This document shows, piece after piece, positions 1-13,400 of a stretch of DNA of 64,000 nucleotides. Each line of letters starts with the position of its first letter. The stretch's first letter is position 1. The stretch comes from Tubiluchus corallicola (taxonomy: Eukaryota; Priapulida; Priapulimorpha; Priapulimorphida; Tubiluchidae): NCBI GenBank assembly GCA_030141605.1, contig JAQGDQ010000478.1, positions 55,653 through 119,652 of the forward strand, in the 5' to 3' direction. Under the pieces are notes generated by a model, which saw only the letters and a list, made by a program, of their open reading frames with translations, did not search any database and had not been told where the DNA came from. The translations under genes and the position numbers were made by a program.

Positions 1-604
1 GGGTGTTTAAATGAACTTTAATCGATGTAGTAGCTGAATCAATGATAAACAAGCCTTTGTGATACTTATGACAGCATTAAAAACAACATCTCAAAGTATA
101 ACGAATGTAAAACCAATGTCTACTGACAAGACTACCCATATCCATTATTTAGTTTGGTGCCTAAAAGGTTATATTAGACGTTGCACATTTCTCCTTTTCA
201 GCTCAGTGTTAAAAAGTTATAGCAAGAAATTTTACTGTATCCATGGCAACCACCAACACCGCATCCGGACATCCCCATAGTATGAAAACCCCCTAATATT
301 CACATACTTCTCGATTGCAGTTGCCGTTAGAGGAGTTGGATTCGAGAAAAAATTTCAAAATGGATAATAACTTATTTGTTCGATCGGCGGTTCTTTTAAA
401 CACTAGAAACTCTTTGAATTTTGCAAAAACTAGCTTAAATTCATCCATCTCCGAGATCTAAAGGGTACAATCTCTCGATTTCATCCAAATGATACCTTTG
501 GTGTCTAGACAGTTAATATATCCAAAGTATCTAGATATCCTATGTCAAAAACTCATAGTGTCTAAACAGTTTAGGTATCTAAATAACCTATCTGTCCAAA
601 TCGC

Positions 605-905
605 CTTGTGTCCAAAAGTCCTGTACGTCTAAACCACCTTGTTTCAAAAAGTCCTACATGTCAAAATTACCTTGTGTCAAAATATCCTGTGTCCAAACTG
701 CCCTTGTGTCTAAAAATCCTATATGTCCAAACCACCTTGTTTCAAAACGTCCTACATGTCAAAATTACCTTGTGTCAAAATATCCTGTGTCCAAACTGCC
801 CTTGTGTCTAAAAATCCTATATGTCCAAACCACCTTGTTTCAAAAAGTCTTACATGTCAAAATTACCTTGTGTCAAAATATCCTGTGTCCAAATTACCTA
901 TGTGT
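605..905. repeat. 98-bp tandem repeat, about 2.7 copies
   Basis: The phrase ACCACCTT recurs at 633, 731 and 829, giving a 98-bp period with near-identical units. Each unit is built from shorter degenerate pieces of about 16-18 bases resembling CTTGTGTCCAAA, so the array looks like a higher-order repeat grown from a smaller minisatellite. The degenerate small units extend to about 540 on the left and 980 on the right. Confidence 0.85.
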
Positions 906-2254
906 CTAAGTTATGTGTTCAAAACATTTGTGCGGAAATTGCCTGTGTCTAAAACCAGTGTCAAAACCCCGTGTAATCTTGTTAAGTACTAAAAATTTAG
1001 GAATGATTCTGTATATATATATATATATTTCTTACATTCTATTTACAAATGCAAATGGAAAAGCCGAATGCTTATGTGACCAAAGTTAAGCAACACAAGG
1101 CATAGTAAGTGGTTGGCCAACAGCAGTAAAATGTCTTAAAAGCAGTTTTAGATACCAACATTGCTTATGAGATATTCATTTCGTTGAGGAAGTTTAAACA
1201 TATCACTACTACTACTAGCTCAGAATAAGATTCTTTTAATTTATCAGATGTATAATAGATTACTAAACGTGTGCTGACATTTTCCAATTATTATTATTAA
1301 ATTATTTTATCAGATGTATACTAAATTACTCAACCTGTATTGATGTTTTCAATTATTATTTTATTAAATAGACAAGGACAACGGACGCTGCCAGTATAGG
1401 TTAACGACTTAATTCATGACCAGTCTCTAGAGTCCTACTTGGGCAGACCACGAACGACGTGCCCTACTTGGGCTAGCCCATGTACGCCAACTGTCTTACT
1501 TCGGCTAATGGCCTACTCCGCTCCCAACAAACGATAATCTGTAGATGGGGGTACTACTACTAGTATTAGGACAATGTTCTATTTGCCCCCAGACCTCCAC
1601 TTCACCAAGGCTGCTTAACTTAAAATTCGCGTGTTGTCAAAGCACTGAGACTTCTCGTGCCACAAAGTTCTTACTCTAAATTGTTGACTAAAAACAGCAA
1701 AATATATCACACGTCACTATCATCATCATACGCCCGTCGCGTCTATTGTAGACATTGGGCAGGCAGAATTCCAAAATAAAAGAATCTGCGTTTACCTGTC
1801 TGAATGCAGACATATCACACACTTTCTATGATGATCTATTACCAAGACGCGAAATCTTTTCTCAAGTAAACAAAGTGCAAATTGTCAAGATTGCTGTGGT
1901 TGCTGGATGAGCATTTGTACTAAGTCAGCAGTCTAGATGTAAGTAAATATAAGTAAGTACTAGTGATCATAACAATTTTATGTTAAAAATATTTAAGTTT
2001 CAAAATGTAATCCTGAACTCAGGGTACTTAATGCTTGATATCGGTTAATCTTCTAAAGCCTTTTCGATGTTTTCAAGTTAATATAATATAGTAATATATT
2101 ACCTGTTCAAAGTTAGAAAATTTGATAATTTTTACGATTTCATTACTATAATAAAGTATTACACACATAAATTTAAAAACCTTTATTTTTTCTGCAATTT
2201 ATATTAAATTTTCGGTTCTTTTACTTATGATATGTAAAATTTAAAGCATTGTTT

Positions 2255-2410
2255 AAGTAAGTAAGTTTATTAGTTTATCACCATTTTTAAAATAGCAAAA
2301 TACATAACTAAGTGAATTATAAATCTGTACAACATACAATAATATTACAAAGTGCAAAAGTAATTATTGATTAGTGGCGAAAGGGTCAGCCACCCTCTCA
2401 GAATTGTTAG
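2255..2410 (-). mobile_element. LINE 3' tail fragment (antisense)
   Basis: Read on the minus strand it runs from a GGTGGCTGACCCTTTCGCC-type block through AT-rich 3' UTR into a short (TTAC)n-like tail at about 2255-2270. Related blocks with the same GGTGGCTGAC phrase occur at 34995-35180 (plus strand) and 36105-36300 (minus strand). A shared 3' UTR with short tandem tails and no coding part fits 5'-truncated non-LTR retrotransposons. The clade is not determined. Confidence 0.45.
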
Positions 2411-2585
2411 TAATGTTACTAATAAAGTAATATAATTAATTAATTAATGAGTTTAACTTACCTTTGCCGGTATCTCATTATTATTTGTATTTGATATGGC
2501 GCTAATTATGGTAGCCTGACTTAATTAAAGTTAGATGATTTAATTAAATTGAATATTGCAGTATTCATGTATAAATGCTATAATA

Positions 2586-3245
2586 GACTATTTCCTGCAA
2601 GTTTTTTGCAATTCCTGTCAAATTGACATCTAAGAGACATAATACAAGATTTAATCAATACATTGTGCCTTTCTGTAGAACCAACATAGCTAAACATTTA
2701 GCTAAATATATCAAGGACCAAAAGTCTGAAATGAGATTTGTCAATCTGCAAAAAATAGCAGATCTATTACTAGATTTAAAAAAATGCTAAAAAATCAAAT
2801 TTTAAGTAAGTATCAGTGAGCAATCAAAATTTCTATCAGTATCCATCCTCACAGTAGTTACAAAATAGTGGTGTTAGCTTAATCAAGTTATTTTAATTTT
2901 ACATACTATTAAAAAATAATAGTCTTTCTATCTTTTATATCATCCCATATATGAGCTTATTTCATTACATCATTCCATTTTAAGCACTAATGTTTTTTTT
3001 ATTGCGATTCACTTTAAATTTTCAGATTATCTCCATTACTTTTTTTTCTATCACTGTGTGGGACAATCTAACTAGCCAAGCTTTTTGATTGCCCGCAACA
3101 CATTTACCTTCGTTTATAAGTGAACAGTGTTTGAGGTTTTTCCTGTGCAGTATTTCTTATTTGTATTATATCCATTGTAGGCCCTTTCACTAGATATTGT
3201 ATATGAAACTATTGTAAATGTGTAATGTGAAATAAATGACTTATG
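2586..3245 (+). mobile_element. Decayed LINE ORF2 C-terminus with 3' UTR
   Basis: A frame open from about 2590 to 2812 reads as a peptide with SKRHNTRFNQYIVPFCRTNI in its middle. This resembles the extreme C-terminus of CR1/L2/RTE-like reverse transcriptases, where an (R/S)RH-x-LRF block precedes a CRT(N/D) block. It is followed by about 400 bp without coding potential, ending near 3220-3245 in AATAAATGACTTATGACTGA, a TGACTTA-type short tandem tail. This suggests a 5'-truncated insertion. Similarity is by eye only; it could be chance in AT-rich DNA. Confidence 0.4.
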
Positions 3246-3869
3246 ACTGACTTGTAAGCAACCCAGAACTGGGTTATGTAATACACTCATTTAATTATTC
3301 AACCTTTTGTGGTCTCTATGCATTTTCCTGTACATATGATCACAGTAACGATATTGTGGAAGTTGGAATTGTACATTATAATTAGGTGCTGCCATCTATG
3401 GGCTAATCATGTTACATTCTACCAGCTGACTTACCCCCAGTATAATTGTATGGTCCAGTGAATGCATATTCACTGGTTCTCTCCCTATTTTAAAGTAATG
3501 TTTTTTGTGAAGCCTGTGCAAGTCTGCATAGGTCACCTATACCTCATATATACTGACTGTTTTTGCTTTCTAGTCACTCTCACTCTCAGTGTTCAGTGCA
3601 GGAGTTGTGCTACTCATGTGTCTGTAGTTTTAATAAACACTTTTCTGTTGTGTGCAGTGCAAATATGTATTATAAATTTTTTATTCTTGTTCATACTTCT
3701 GTGCCTAAAGTCAATCATAACAGATATAATGGTTAATGCATTTTATACTGTATACATCAGTGGTGTGCAACTGGTTGTGACGGTATGCACTTGTGCAAAT
3801 CCGAAATCATTTGGTGCAAACGGGAATAGTTGTGCGAATGAAAGCAGGAGGGCTTATTGAACGTGATCC

Positions 3870-4082
3870 TGGCCAGTCACGAGCAAAATACAACTTCATC
3901 ACTTCACGTCGTATCTCTTGCTATACTTCGGAACAGTATTGCGGCAAATTTAAAATGACAACAAGCAAAAATTCCTCTTAACGCGAGCGCAATATTTGCA
4001 CAAAACTGCTGTAAAGTAATGTAATTTTTAAGGCGATTTTTCTGAAACCTACTTTAGGTTCCCCTTTTCTTGTCCTTTAAGC
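3870..4082 (-). repeat. Dispersed repeat, inverted partial copy
   Basis: The reverse complement matches the first about 200 bp of the repeats at 12025-12610 and 56227-56815, starting with the shared phrase AGGACAAGAAAAGGGGAACC and continuing through the CTACTTTAGG, GTAATGTAATTTTT and CGGAACAGT blocks. It is probably a fragment of a non-autonomous DNA transposon. No open frame is conserved among the copies. Confidence 0.65.
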
Positions 4083-4454
4083 TTCTGTGATGAAACAGGT
4101 AGGCATTAAACAAGTTTAGATAACATAGCCTCAAGCTTGAAAAGATAATCAGATGATTGATATTTACTTTATGCTGATTCTGGCTACTTTATCATATAAT
4201 AAGAATTTCTTAACATCAGAAGCAGCTCTAAAGCTAAGGTACTTCTGTTAGTTCAGTGGCTCATTTTAGAACCATTTTTTGATAATAAGTCAAACCCTGG
4301 TTTTGCCACAAGCATATGAATTGAGTAGCCCTGTGTGTACACTGTGTACACAGCAATGACTTGAAAAAACCAACATTTTTTTTGAACGTATATAAATCTC
4401 ATGCCTACTCATAAAATGTTAAGGTGGCAGAAGTAAGTAAATCACCATTTATAT

Positions 4455-4493
4455 GATTTTTCTTTACTTTTAGGAAAGGTCTATATTACTAAT
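4455..4493 (+). other. 3' splice site 20 nt before METTL2 ATG
   Basis: A pyrimidine-rich run ending TTTACTTTTAG at 4473 lies 20 nt upstream of the METTL2 start codon. It implies either a non-coding 5' exon further upstream or a spliced-leader trans-splicing acceptor. Similar acceptors lie just upstream of the EAF start (AG at 57533-57534) and the zinc-finger start (minus strand, about 54597). RNA data are needed to choose. Confidence 0.5.
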
Positions 4494-7400
4494 ATGTCAG
4501 TTGAAAAAAGATCACAGTTTGGGAGTCGTTTCCTCACTCACCCCGAAAAGGTGTTTGAGCACAATGCATGGTAAGTTTTTCCTGCTGTTATTCATCATTC
4601 GTACTAATACTTCTTGATGAAATTTCCACAAAACAAATGAAGCGCGTGTCGCACTGTGTGCGTTTAAACTGTTTTTGCATTATTTTTCAGCAGGAAAATT
4701 ACATATTTATGTACATAGTAATTTGCTGTACATCATAACATATCATACAGCTAAGTGACCTAATGGTCTAAGTACTGATATCATATTTGGCTCCAGGAAC
4801 TGCTTGGTCAGTTCAAGTGTAGATGTGACTTTTTACGCTGCCACTGTTTACAACATCTTAGCACTATGGACCATAAGTATTCCGTGTTAAGGGGAGATAG
4901 AGTGATTTTTCTTATAGTACCCCGTTTTCAAGTCAGGTAAAAGTATACATTTTAACACATTTAATATTTCAAAAGCATTACTGGTAATTAAATAATAGAT
5001 TAAAATCGTTAATTAATGGTGGGCGAGCCCAACTGTTGATGACATCACAAACGAACATAATTTTCAACAGCAAAAATATTCCACGAGCGTGTTGCACGTG
5101 TTTGTGAAAGAGAAAATTGAAGTACAGTGCTATTGTAAGATATTCAGTGTGTTGTACTAAAACTAGGCAAGTTTTAAGATAAAAATTCAAATGTCAAATT
5201 TACGGCTGTGCTCATGCACGAGCTGCTGAACGTATGTAGTTCATCACAAACTAACACATGTGAATGGAGAGGCACATCATCCATTTTTTGTGCAATGCAT
5301 TCCAAAGTGCAGGTGCTTGTGCCTGTCTAACTAGCGAATGGCGAAATGCATGTAACAGTGAAGCACTAATGGCACGAATATGAAATTGTGTTTGTGTGGT
5401 AATAATTCTTTCACGTAAGTCATTTCTGGAAAAATAGTATGTTTCTTTTCAGTATTTTAAGAAATAGATTGTTTTGAACTACAGTTTAAGATTGGGTCCG
5501 ATTTTGCTTTAAGGTGAAGAACTTACTAAGCCTCTGTAGGAGACCTAGGCCATTGATTTTTAGATAGCAAAATTTTAGCACAGCTAATTCTGTGACAACT
5601 AGTTCTGATCAGTTACGATGATGTTTTTGTCCTGTATTTGTGTTTGTTTTAGGGATAATGTTGTTTGGGATGAGGAACAAGAAGCCATTGCTGAACTGAA
5701 AGTTGAAGCCAACAGTGAAGAGAAAGTATCAGACGAGTGTTTACGTAAGATAAAATAACAACTTTTATATTTTGAAACATTGTGAAGAAAAAGTTACTGT
5801 TTATTTTACAATGTAGGCTGTGGCAGCTCGTAGCTGAAATTAGTGGGGGTGCTGTTTTAGACAATTTTTAGCCAATGTTTCGATACCGTGTAATACATGC
5901 ACTTGATAAAATCCTAAACAAAAAATATTTTTGTTTACTAATAGCCTAAATTGTCGCTGTTCAAGCTTGATCTATTCACGGCAGGCAGTCAACTGACAAC
6001 AAACTGTGTGAGCGACAGTACTTTCTCTACCTGGGCTCAGATGTGTGCACATGCCCGCTACAGACAAATTCTGTGTTGCTGGAGCACACTGTGCTGGGCT
6101 ATGAAACAAACAGTGCTGTTCGACAGTTATTTAAAGTGCTGTTTGACAGTTGTTTTAAAGTGTTGTTTGACAGTGGTTTTAAAGTGCTGTTCGACAGTTG
6201 TTTTAAAGTGCTGCTTGACAGTTGTTTTAAAGTGCTGCTTGACAGTTGTTTTAAAGTGCTGTTCGACAGTTGTTTAAAGTGCTGTTCGACGGTTGCAGTT
6301 GTTTTAAAGTACTGTTTGACGGTTGGTTAAAATGCTGTTCGACGGTTGTTTAAAATGCTGTTCGACGGTTGTTTTAAAGTGTTGTTTGACAGTTGTTTTA
6401 AAGTGCTGTTCGACAGTTGTTTTAAAGTGTTGTTTGACAGTTGTTTTAAAGTGTTGTTTGACAGTTGTTTTAAAGTGCTGTTCGACAGTTGTTTTAAAGT
6501 GCTGTTCGACAGTTGTTTTGACAGTTGTTTTAAAGTGCTGTTTGACAGTTGTTTTAAAGTGGTGTTTGACAGTTGTTTTAAAGCGCTGTTTGACAGTTGT
6601 TTTAAAGTGTTGTTTGACAGTTGTTTTAAAGTGGTGTTTGACAGTTGTTTTAAAGCGCTGTTTGACAGTTGTTTTAAAGTGTTGTTTGACAGTTGTTTTA
6701 AAGTGCTGTTCGACAGTTGTTTTAAAGTGCTGTTCGACAGTTGTTTTAAAGTGCTGTTCGACAGTTGTTTTGACAGTTGTTTTAAAGTGCTGTTTGACAG
6801 TTGTTTTAAAGTGGTGTTTGACAGTTGTTTTAAAGCGCTGTTTGACAGTTGTTTTAAAGTGTTGTTTGACAGTTGTTTTAAAGTGCTGTTCGACAGTTGT
6901 TTTAAAGTGCTGTTCGACAGTTGTTTTAAAGTGCTGTTCGACAGTTGTTTTGACAGTTGTTTTAAAGTGCTGTTTGACAGTTGTTTTAAAGTGCTGTTTG
7001 ACAGTTGTTTTAAAGTGCTGTTAGACAGTTCTTTTAAAGTGCTGTTTGACAGTTGTTTTAAAGTGTTGTTTGACAGTGGTTTTAAAGTGCTGTTTGACAG
7101 TTGTTTTAAAGTGCTGTTTGACAGTTGTTTTAAAGTGCTGTTTGACGGTTGTTATGCTGTTCGACGGTTGTTTTAAAGTGCTGTTCGACAGTTGTTTTAA
7201 AGTGCTGTTCGACGGTTGTTTTAAAGTGTTGTTTGACGGTTGTTTTAAAGTGTTGTTTGACAGTTGTTTAAAATGCTGTTCGACGGTTGTGTTAAAGTGC
7301 TGTTTGACAGTTGTTTTAAAGTACTGTTTGACAGTTGTTTTAAAGTGTTGTTTGACATTTGTTTTAAAGTGCTGTTTGACATTCATACTACATTACACTT

Positions 7401-10400
7401 GATTAAAAAGTTAGCTAAACCTCAAAATTAATCATTTTATTTGTAAATGAGAGGTCGTGTAAACTTCCTGTTGAGTTCACACTTTCATGTTTTGCTAGTA
7501 TTTTTTGTTTGTTTTTGGGTGAGGTGTGTTTATTTGTAATATCATCCATAAGTTTTGTGAAAACATTTTTGAAATTGGCTAGTTGCATCAAACAGTGTCT
7601 AATCTTGACAAATTTTAACTAATATTCTTTTGCGAAAGTTACAACAGAACAACACAGTACAGAAGTGTGTCTGTATTTATGCATATATTTTTTATAGAGA
7701 TATACATTTTATATATTTGTTGAATCGTTTTACGTAATTAATTTCTCTATGTATGAATGGGTCAATTTTATATTTAACATTTTGTATGCAACTAGTCACA
7801 CATTATCATAATTATAAACTGTTGTTTAGGTGATTATGAAGAAAATGCATGTGGTTACTGGGACCAGTTTTATGGACAACATCAAAACAGATTCTTCAAG
7901 GACCGACACTGGCTTTTCACGGAGTTTCCGGAACTGTGCCCGGAAGTTTCCGGCTCGGCGAGCAACGAGGTACAATGTAAAGCTACAGTTTCTGACGCTA
8001 CGTTAAAGTCGGACGGCAGTAGCGATGAACGTGTTTTACCTGCTGAGAATGTCAGCTTGAGTTCAAGTACCGTGACGTGTTTCTCACTTGCAAGTGAATG
8101 CAACGATACTACCACCAGGATTCTTGAAGTCGGATGCGGTGTAGGAAATACAGTATTCCCGGTGCTTCAAACAAACAAGTAAGTTATTAGGTTGTCATGT
8201 ATTTTATAAAATATAACATTTTCTATCTTCATACTTATTAGAAACTGGTCACGTATGACATTGATTGATTATGAAACTTCAGATTCTTGTAATTTAATTA
8301 AGCAGATTTTACTTAACATTAAAGCTGTAATTATTTACAGTGGAAATTATAGACGACCATCGTTTCTTTGACCGTTTTTACATTGTTTTCTTACTTCAGT
8401 GATCCTGGGTTGTTTGTTTATTGCTGTGATTGGTTATTGTTTATTTCAGTGATCCTGGGTTGTTTGTTTATTGCTGTGATTTCTCTCAAACTGCTATAGA
8501 GCTTGTAAAGGTAAGATTGCTGTTATATTGCTTGTAAAATTATATCAACTACTAAGCGTTTGTAGTATTTATTATATTAAAATATAATAGTTTCATGCTG
8601 GTTCACAGAGCAAGGCGCATACTGCGCATTACGACATGCACCTTACGGAAGATGGAAGACGCCTTATGGCTTACGGATTGGGGATCATGGCTTGCTCCTT
8701 ACAGCTTTTTCTGTGTGACATGGGCCTTACTGCTACACTTTAATGTTCATAGTGGTAGTTTTAGACTCACTGCTACACTTTAACGTTCATAGTGGTAGTT
8801 TTAGACTCACTGTCACACTTTAGCGTTCATAGTGGTAGTTTTAGACTCACTGCTACACTTTAACGTTCATAGTGGTAGTTTTAGATTCACTGCTACACTT
8901 TAGCGTTCATAGTGGTAGTTTTAGACTCACTGCTACACTTTAACGTTCATAGTGGTAGTTTTAGACTCACTGTCACACTTTAGCGTTCATAGTGGTAGTT
9001 TTAGACTCACTGCTACACTTTAACGTTCATAGTGGTAGTTTTAGATCACTGCTACACTTTAGCGTTCATAGTGGTAGTTTTAGACTCACTGCTACACTTT
9101 AACGTTCATAGTGGTAGTTTTAGACTCACTGTCACACTTTAGCGTTCATAGTGGTAGTTTTAGACTCACTGCTACACTTTAACGTTCATAGTGGTAGTTT
9201 TAGATTCACTGCTACACTTTAGCGTTCATAGTGGTAGTTTTAGACTCACTGCTACACTTTAACGTTCATAGTGGTAGTTTTAGACTCACTGTTACACTTT
9301 AACGTTCATAGTGGTAGTTTTAGACTCACTGCTACACTTTAACGTTCATAGTGGTAGTTTTGGACTTACTGTTACACTTTAACGTTCATAGTGGTAGTTT
9401 TAGACTCACTGCTACACTTTAACGTTCATAGTGGTAGTTTTAGACTTACTGCTACACTTTAACGTTCATAGTGGTAGTTTTAGACTCACTGCTACACTTT
9501 AACGTTCATAGTGGTAGTTTTAGACTCACTGTTACACTTTAACGTTCATAGTGGTAGTTTTAGATTCACTGCTACACTTTAACGTTCATAGCGGTAGTTT
9601 TAGACTCACTGTCACACTTTAACGTTCATAGTGGTAGTTTTAGACTTACTGCTACACTTTAACGTTCATAGTGGTAGTTTTAGACTCACTGCTACACTTT
9701 AACGTTCATAGTGGTAGTTTTAGACTCACTGTCACACTTTAATGTTCATAGTGGTAGTTTTAGACTCACTGTCACACTTTAACGTTCATAGTGGTAGTTT
9801 TAGACTCACTGTTACACTTTAACGTTCATAGTAGTAGTCTTAGACTCACTGTTACACTTTAACGTTCATAGTGGTAGTTTTAGACTCACTGTTACACTTT
9901 AACGTTCATAGTGGTAGTTTTAGACTCACTGCTACACTTTAACGTTCATAGTGGTAGTTTTAGACTCACTGTCACACTTTAACGTTCATAGTGGTAGTTT
10001 TACACTCACTGTTACACTTTAACGTTCATAGTGGTAGTTTTACACTCACTGCTACACTTTAACATTCATAGTGGTAGTTTTAGACTCACTGCTACACTTT
10101 AACGTTCACAGTGGTAGTTTTAGACTCACTGCTACACTTTAACGTTCATAGTGGTAGTTTTAGACTTACTGTTACACTTTAACGTTCATAGTGGTAGTTT
10201 TAGACTCACTGCTACACTTCAACGTTCATGGTGGTAGTTTTAGACTCACTGCTACACTTTAACGTTCATGGTGGTAGTTTTAGACTCACTGCTACACTTT
10301 AACGTTCATACTGGTAGTTTTAGACTCACTGCTACACTTTAACGTTCATAGCAGTAGTTTTAGACTCACTGCTACACTTTAACGTTCATAGTGGTAGTTT

Positions 10401-13400
10401 TACACTCACTGCTACACTTTAACGTTCATAGTGGTAGTTTTGGACTCACTGTTACACTTTAACGTTCATAGTGGTAGTTTTGGACTCACTGTTACACTTT
10501 AACGTTCATAGTGGTAGTTTTAGACTCACTGTTACAATTTAACGTTCATAGTGGTAGTTTTAGACTTACTGCTACACTTTAACGTTCATAGTGGTAGTTT
10601 TAGACTTACTGCTACACCTTTTACTGCTCATTTTGTTACAGAGTCATGCTGATTATGACCCGTCTAGATGTTGTGCATTTGTTCACGATGTCTGCGATGA
10701 AGATCAACAATTTCCATTTCCCGAAGACCATCTTGATATAGTCATATTGATTTTTGTCTTATCTGCAATTGATCCTAGAAAGTAAGAAGAAATTTGCCTA
10801 CAGTTTGAGTCAATGCAAGTTCGATCGGTTTTACCTGTAAACATTAAATTAATTTAAATTTGGTCGTATTAATACGTAATTTATTTGATAAAAGTTGATC
10901 AGTAACTCCATAAACCAGCTTTTGCAAACAGCGCAGAATTCAGTAGTTAATGGGTTACATACATTTCTGTGAATTAAACGTCTGTCCAACTGTTTACTAT
11001 CAGTGAAGAATTTTCTTATTCATTTCGATTAATCCAAATAATCTTATCCAATTTAGATCCTAAATTTAGGCATTAATGGTTTAGAACAAGGGTGTGCAAA
11101 TTATCTGACTAGCCGGGCCACATTAAACTTTCCCGCAATTCCTGCAGACCACAGGCAGTTTGATCAAGGAGCCAAGTGCAGAAAGGCCTGATAACGATTT
11201 TTTTGCATCCGATCTGCGTACATCATTACTACTACACTCAAGAAACTATTTTAGAAGTTATTAAAATTTATATTACAAACCATATATTTCTACTTTCAGG
11301 ACAGATAGTGGTAATTTCATTACAATTCATATTAGTAATGTGTATCACACAGTCTGTGTAGTACAGTAACATTAAGCTACAACTGTCTTGTAAGGGTTAA
11401 TGGCATCCGATCTAGTAGAAAAAACTACCCGCACTATCTTTGGGATCGTGGCACGGACTTCAGCTGGATACACTTAATTAATCGCCCGGGTCGCACTTTC
11501 ATTAGGTTGACAAATCTCTTCGCGGGCCGCACAAATTCTCTCGGCGGGCCACAATTTGCACACCCCTGGTTTAGATTTTTAATTTTATATTGTTTTAATT
11601 GTTTTGAAATTAAATGCTGATCAGATTATTTCACAAATAATTTTAAGACATTTCAAACATTTTTTTATACTCAGTTATGTATTCAGGATAGTAGAACATT
11701 AGTGCCATCTATTGGTCGGAACTGGCATGTTTCATTAGTTATGATTGTGGGTCACACTAGTTTTTGTTTTTCAGAATGCAAGGTGTAATTAATAAATTAG
11801 CACGTCATCTAAAACCTGGTGGGCAGATTCTGTTGCGTGATTATGGGAGATACGATATGGCACAATTACGTTTTAAAAAAGGTAGGATATTTGGATGCAA
11901 AAACAAATTTTAAAGTTTTGATACACGGTGATTACCTGCTTTATGTTTCTGAATGTGTGTTTTTATCCTCGTTATTTTTCTTTTCTTGTTATTCAATGAA
12001 TACTTCTAATTAGTTAACAATTTAAAGGACAAGAAAAGGGGTACCTGAAGTAGGTTTCAGAAAAATCGCTTTAAAAAATTATATTACTTTATACCAATTT
12101 TGTGCATATATCGTACTCGCATTGAAGGGATTTTTTGTTTGTTTTCATTTTAAATCTTCCGCAACACTGTTCCGAAGCAGCCATTACATGATGTCATATA
12201 CTCACAACTTAAATCAGGGTAAGAAAAGGAAATGTTAAACTATGTCTCAAAAAAATTTCCGTGCAAAGTTATCTTACTTAGCATTTCGCTTACTGCTCAA
12301 AACTTGTGTAACTAGAAAAGAAAATTATTAATTATTTAAAGTGTTTTCACCAATTGGTAAAATATCGCTGACTCACCCTCTAGGGTGCACGACTCACTAA
12401 CCAAGAAGCGTATTTTTAATTTTATTGACAAGTTATAATAATTTAAAATTTTACTTAGTGATGTGTGTGCTACAAATGCTCTGATTATTTTTTTAAATTT
12501 TACACAGTGTTATCTAAACTTATTTCAAATCACTTATTATCAAAATGGCTGCATCTAACGATCATCGCGGGAGTTTAAATTTACATGTTTTGTACTGTGT
12601 TACTACTGTTACATATGCAAGTCCTGTATGTAATAAGGCTGTATGTATGTAAGTGGTATAAAATTTCAAGATGAATTTCGTAAGCTTTATGTAAGTGCAA
12701 TGTTTCAAGTTGACATTTTTCTTATAGGAAAATGCCTGGCTGATAATTTTTACGTGAGAGGTGATGGAACTCGGTGTTATTTCTTCACTCAGGGTTAGTA
12801 TAAAATGTCACAATTATAATTAAATGAACATATGTGTAATATGTGCATAAGTAAATGTGTATAAGTGTAATATGTACATGAGTAAATGCGTATGTGTGTA
12901 ATATGTACATAAGTAAATGTGTATATGTGTAATATGTGCATGAGTAAATGTGTATAAGTGTAATATGTGCATGAGTAAATGTGTATAAGTGTAATATGTG
13001 CATGAGTAAATGTGTGTAAGTGTAATATGTGCATGAGTAAATGTGTGTAAGTGTAATATGTGCATGAGTAAATGTGTGTAAGTGTAATATGTGCATGAGT
13101 AAATGTGTATAAGTGTAATATGTGCATGAGTAAATGTGTATAAGTGTAATATGTGCATGAGTAAATGTGTATAAGTGTAATATGTGCATGAGTAAATGTG
13201 TATAAGTGTAATATGTGCATGAGTAAATGTGTATAAGTGTAATATGTGCATGAGTAAATGTGTATAAGTGTAATATGTGCATGAGTAAATGTGTATAAGT
13301 GTAATATGTGCATGAGTAAATGTGTATAAGTGTAATATGTGCATAAGTAAATGTGTATAAGTGTAATATGTGCATAAGTAAATGTGTATAAGTGTAATAT

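Larger units (their letters stand above)
1..4473. other. Intergenic 5' flank of METTL2
   Basis: No convincing coding exon was found here. The stretch is AT-rich and holds a 98-bp tandem repeat (605-905), an antisense LINE 3'-tail (2255-2410), a decayed LINE C-terminus (2586-3245) and an inverted dispersed-repeat fragment (3870-4082), each listed separately. The METTL2 promoter and any non-coding first exon should lie here, but I could not identify a TATA box or start site. The longest open frame, at 3462-3860, has no recognisable domain and lacks conserved-looking codon structure, so I leave it out. Confidence 0.5.

Noticed and set aside
3462-3981. Open frames of 132 and 62 codons
   Set aside because: No domain or splice context, and the second overlaps a dispersed repeat fragment.
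6323-7402. Long open frames of about 120-276 codons on both strands
   Set aside because: They lie inside the 24-bp minisatellite. A period divisible by three with a stop-free unit creates them automatically.
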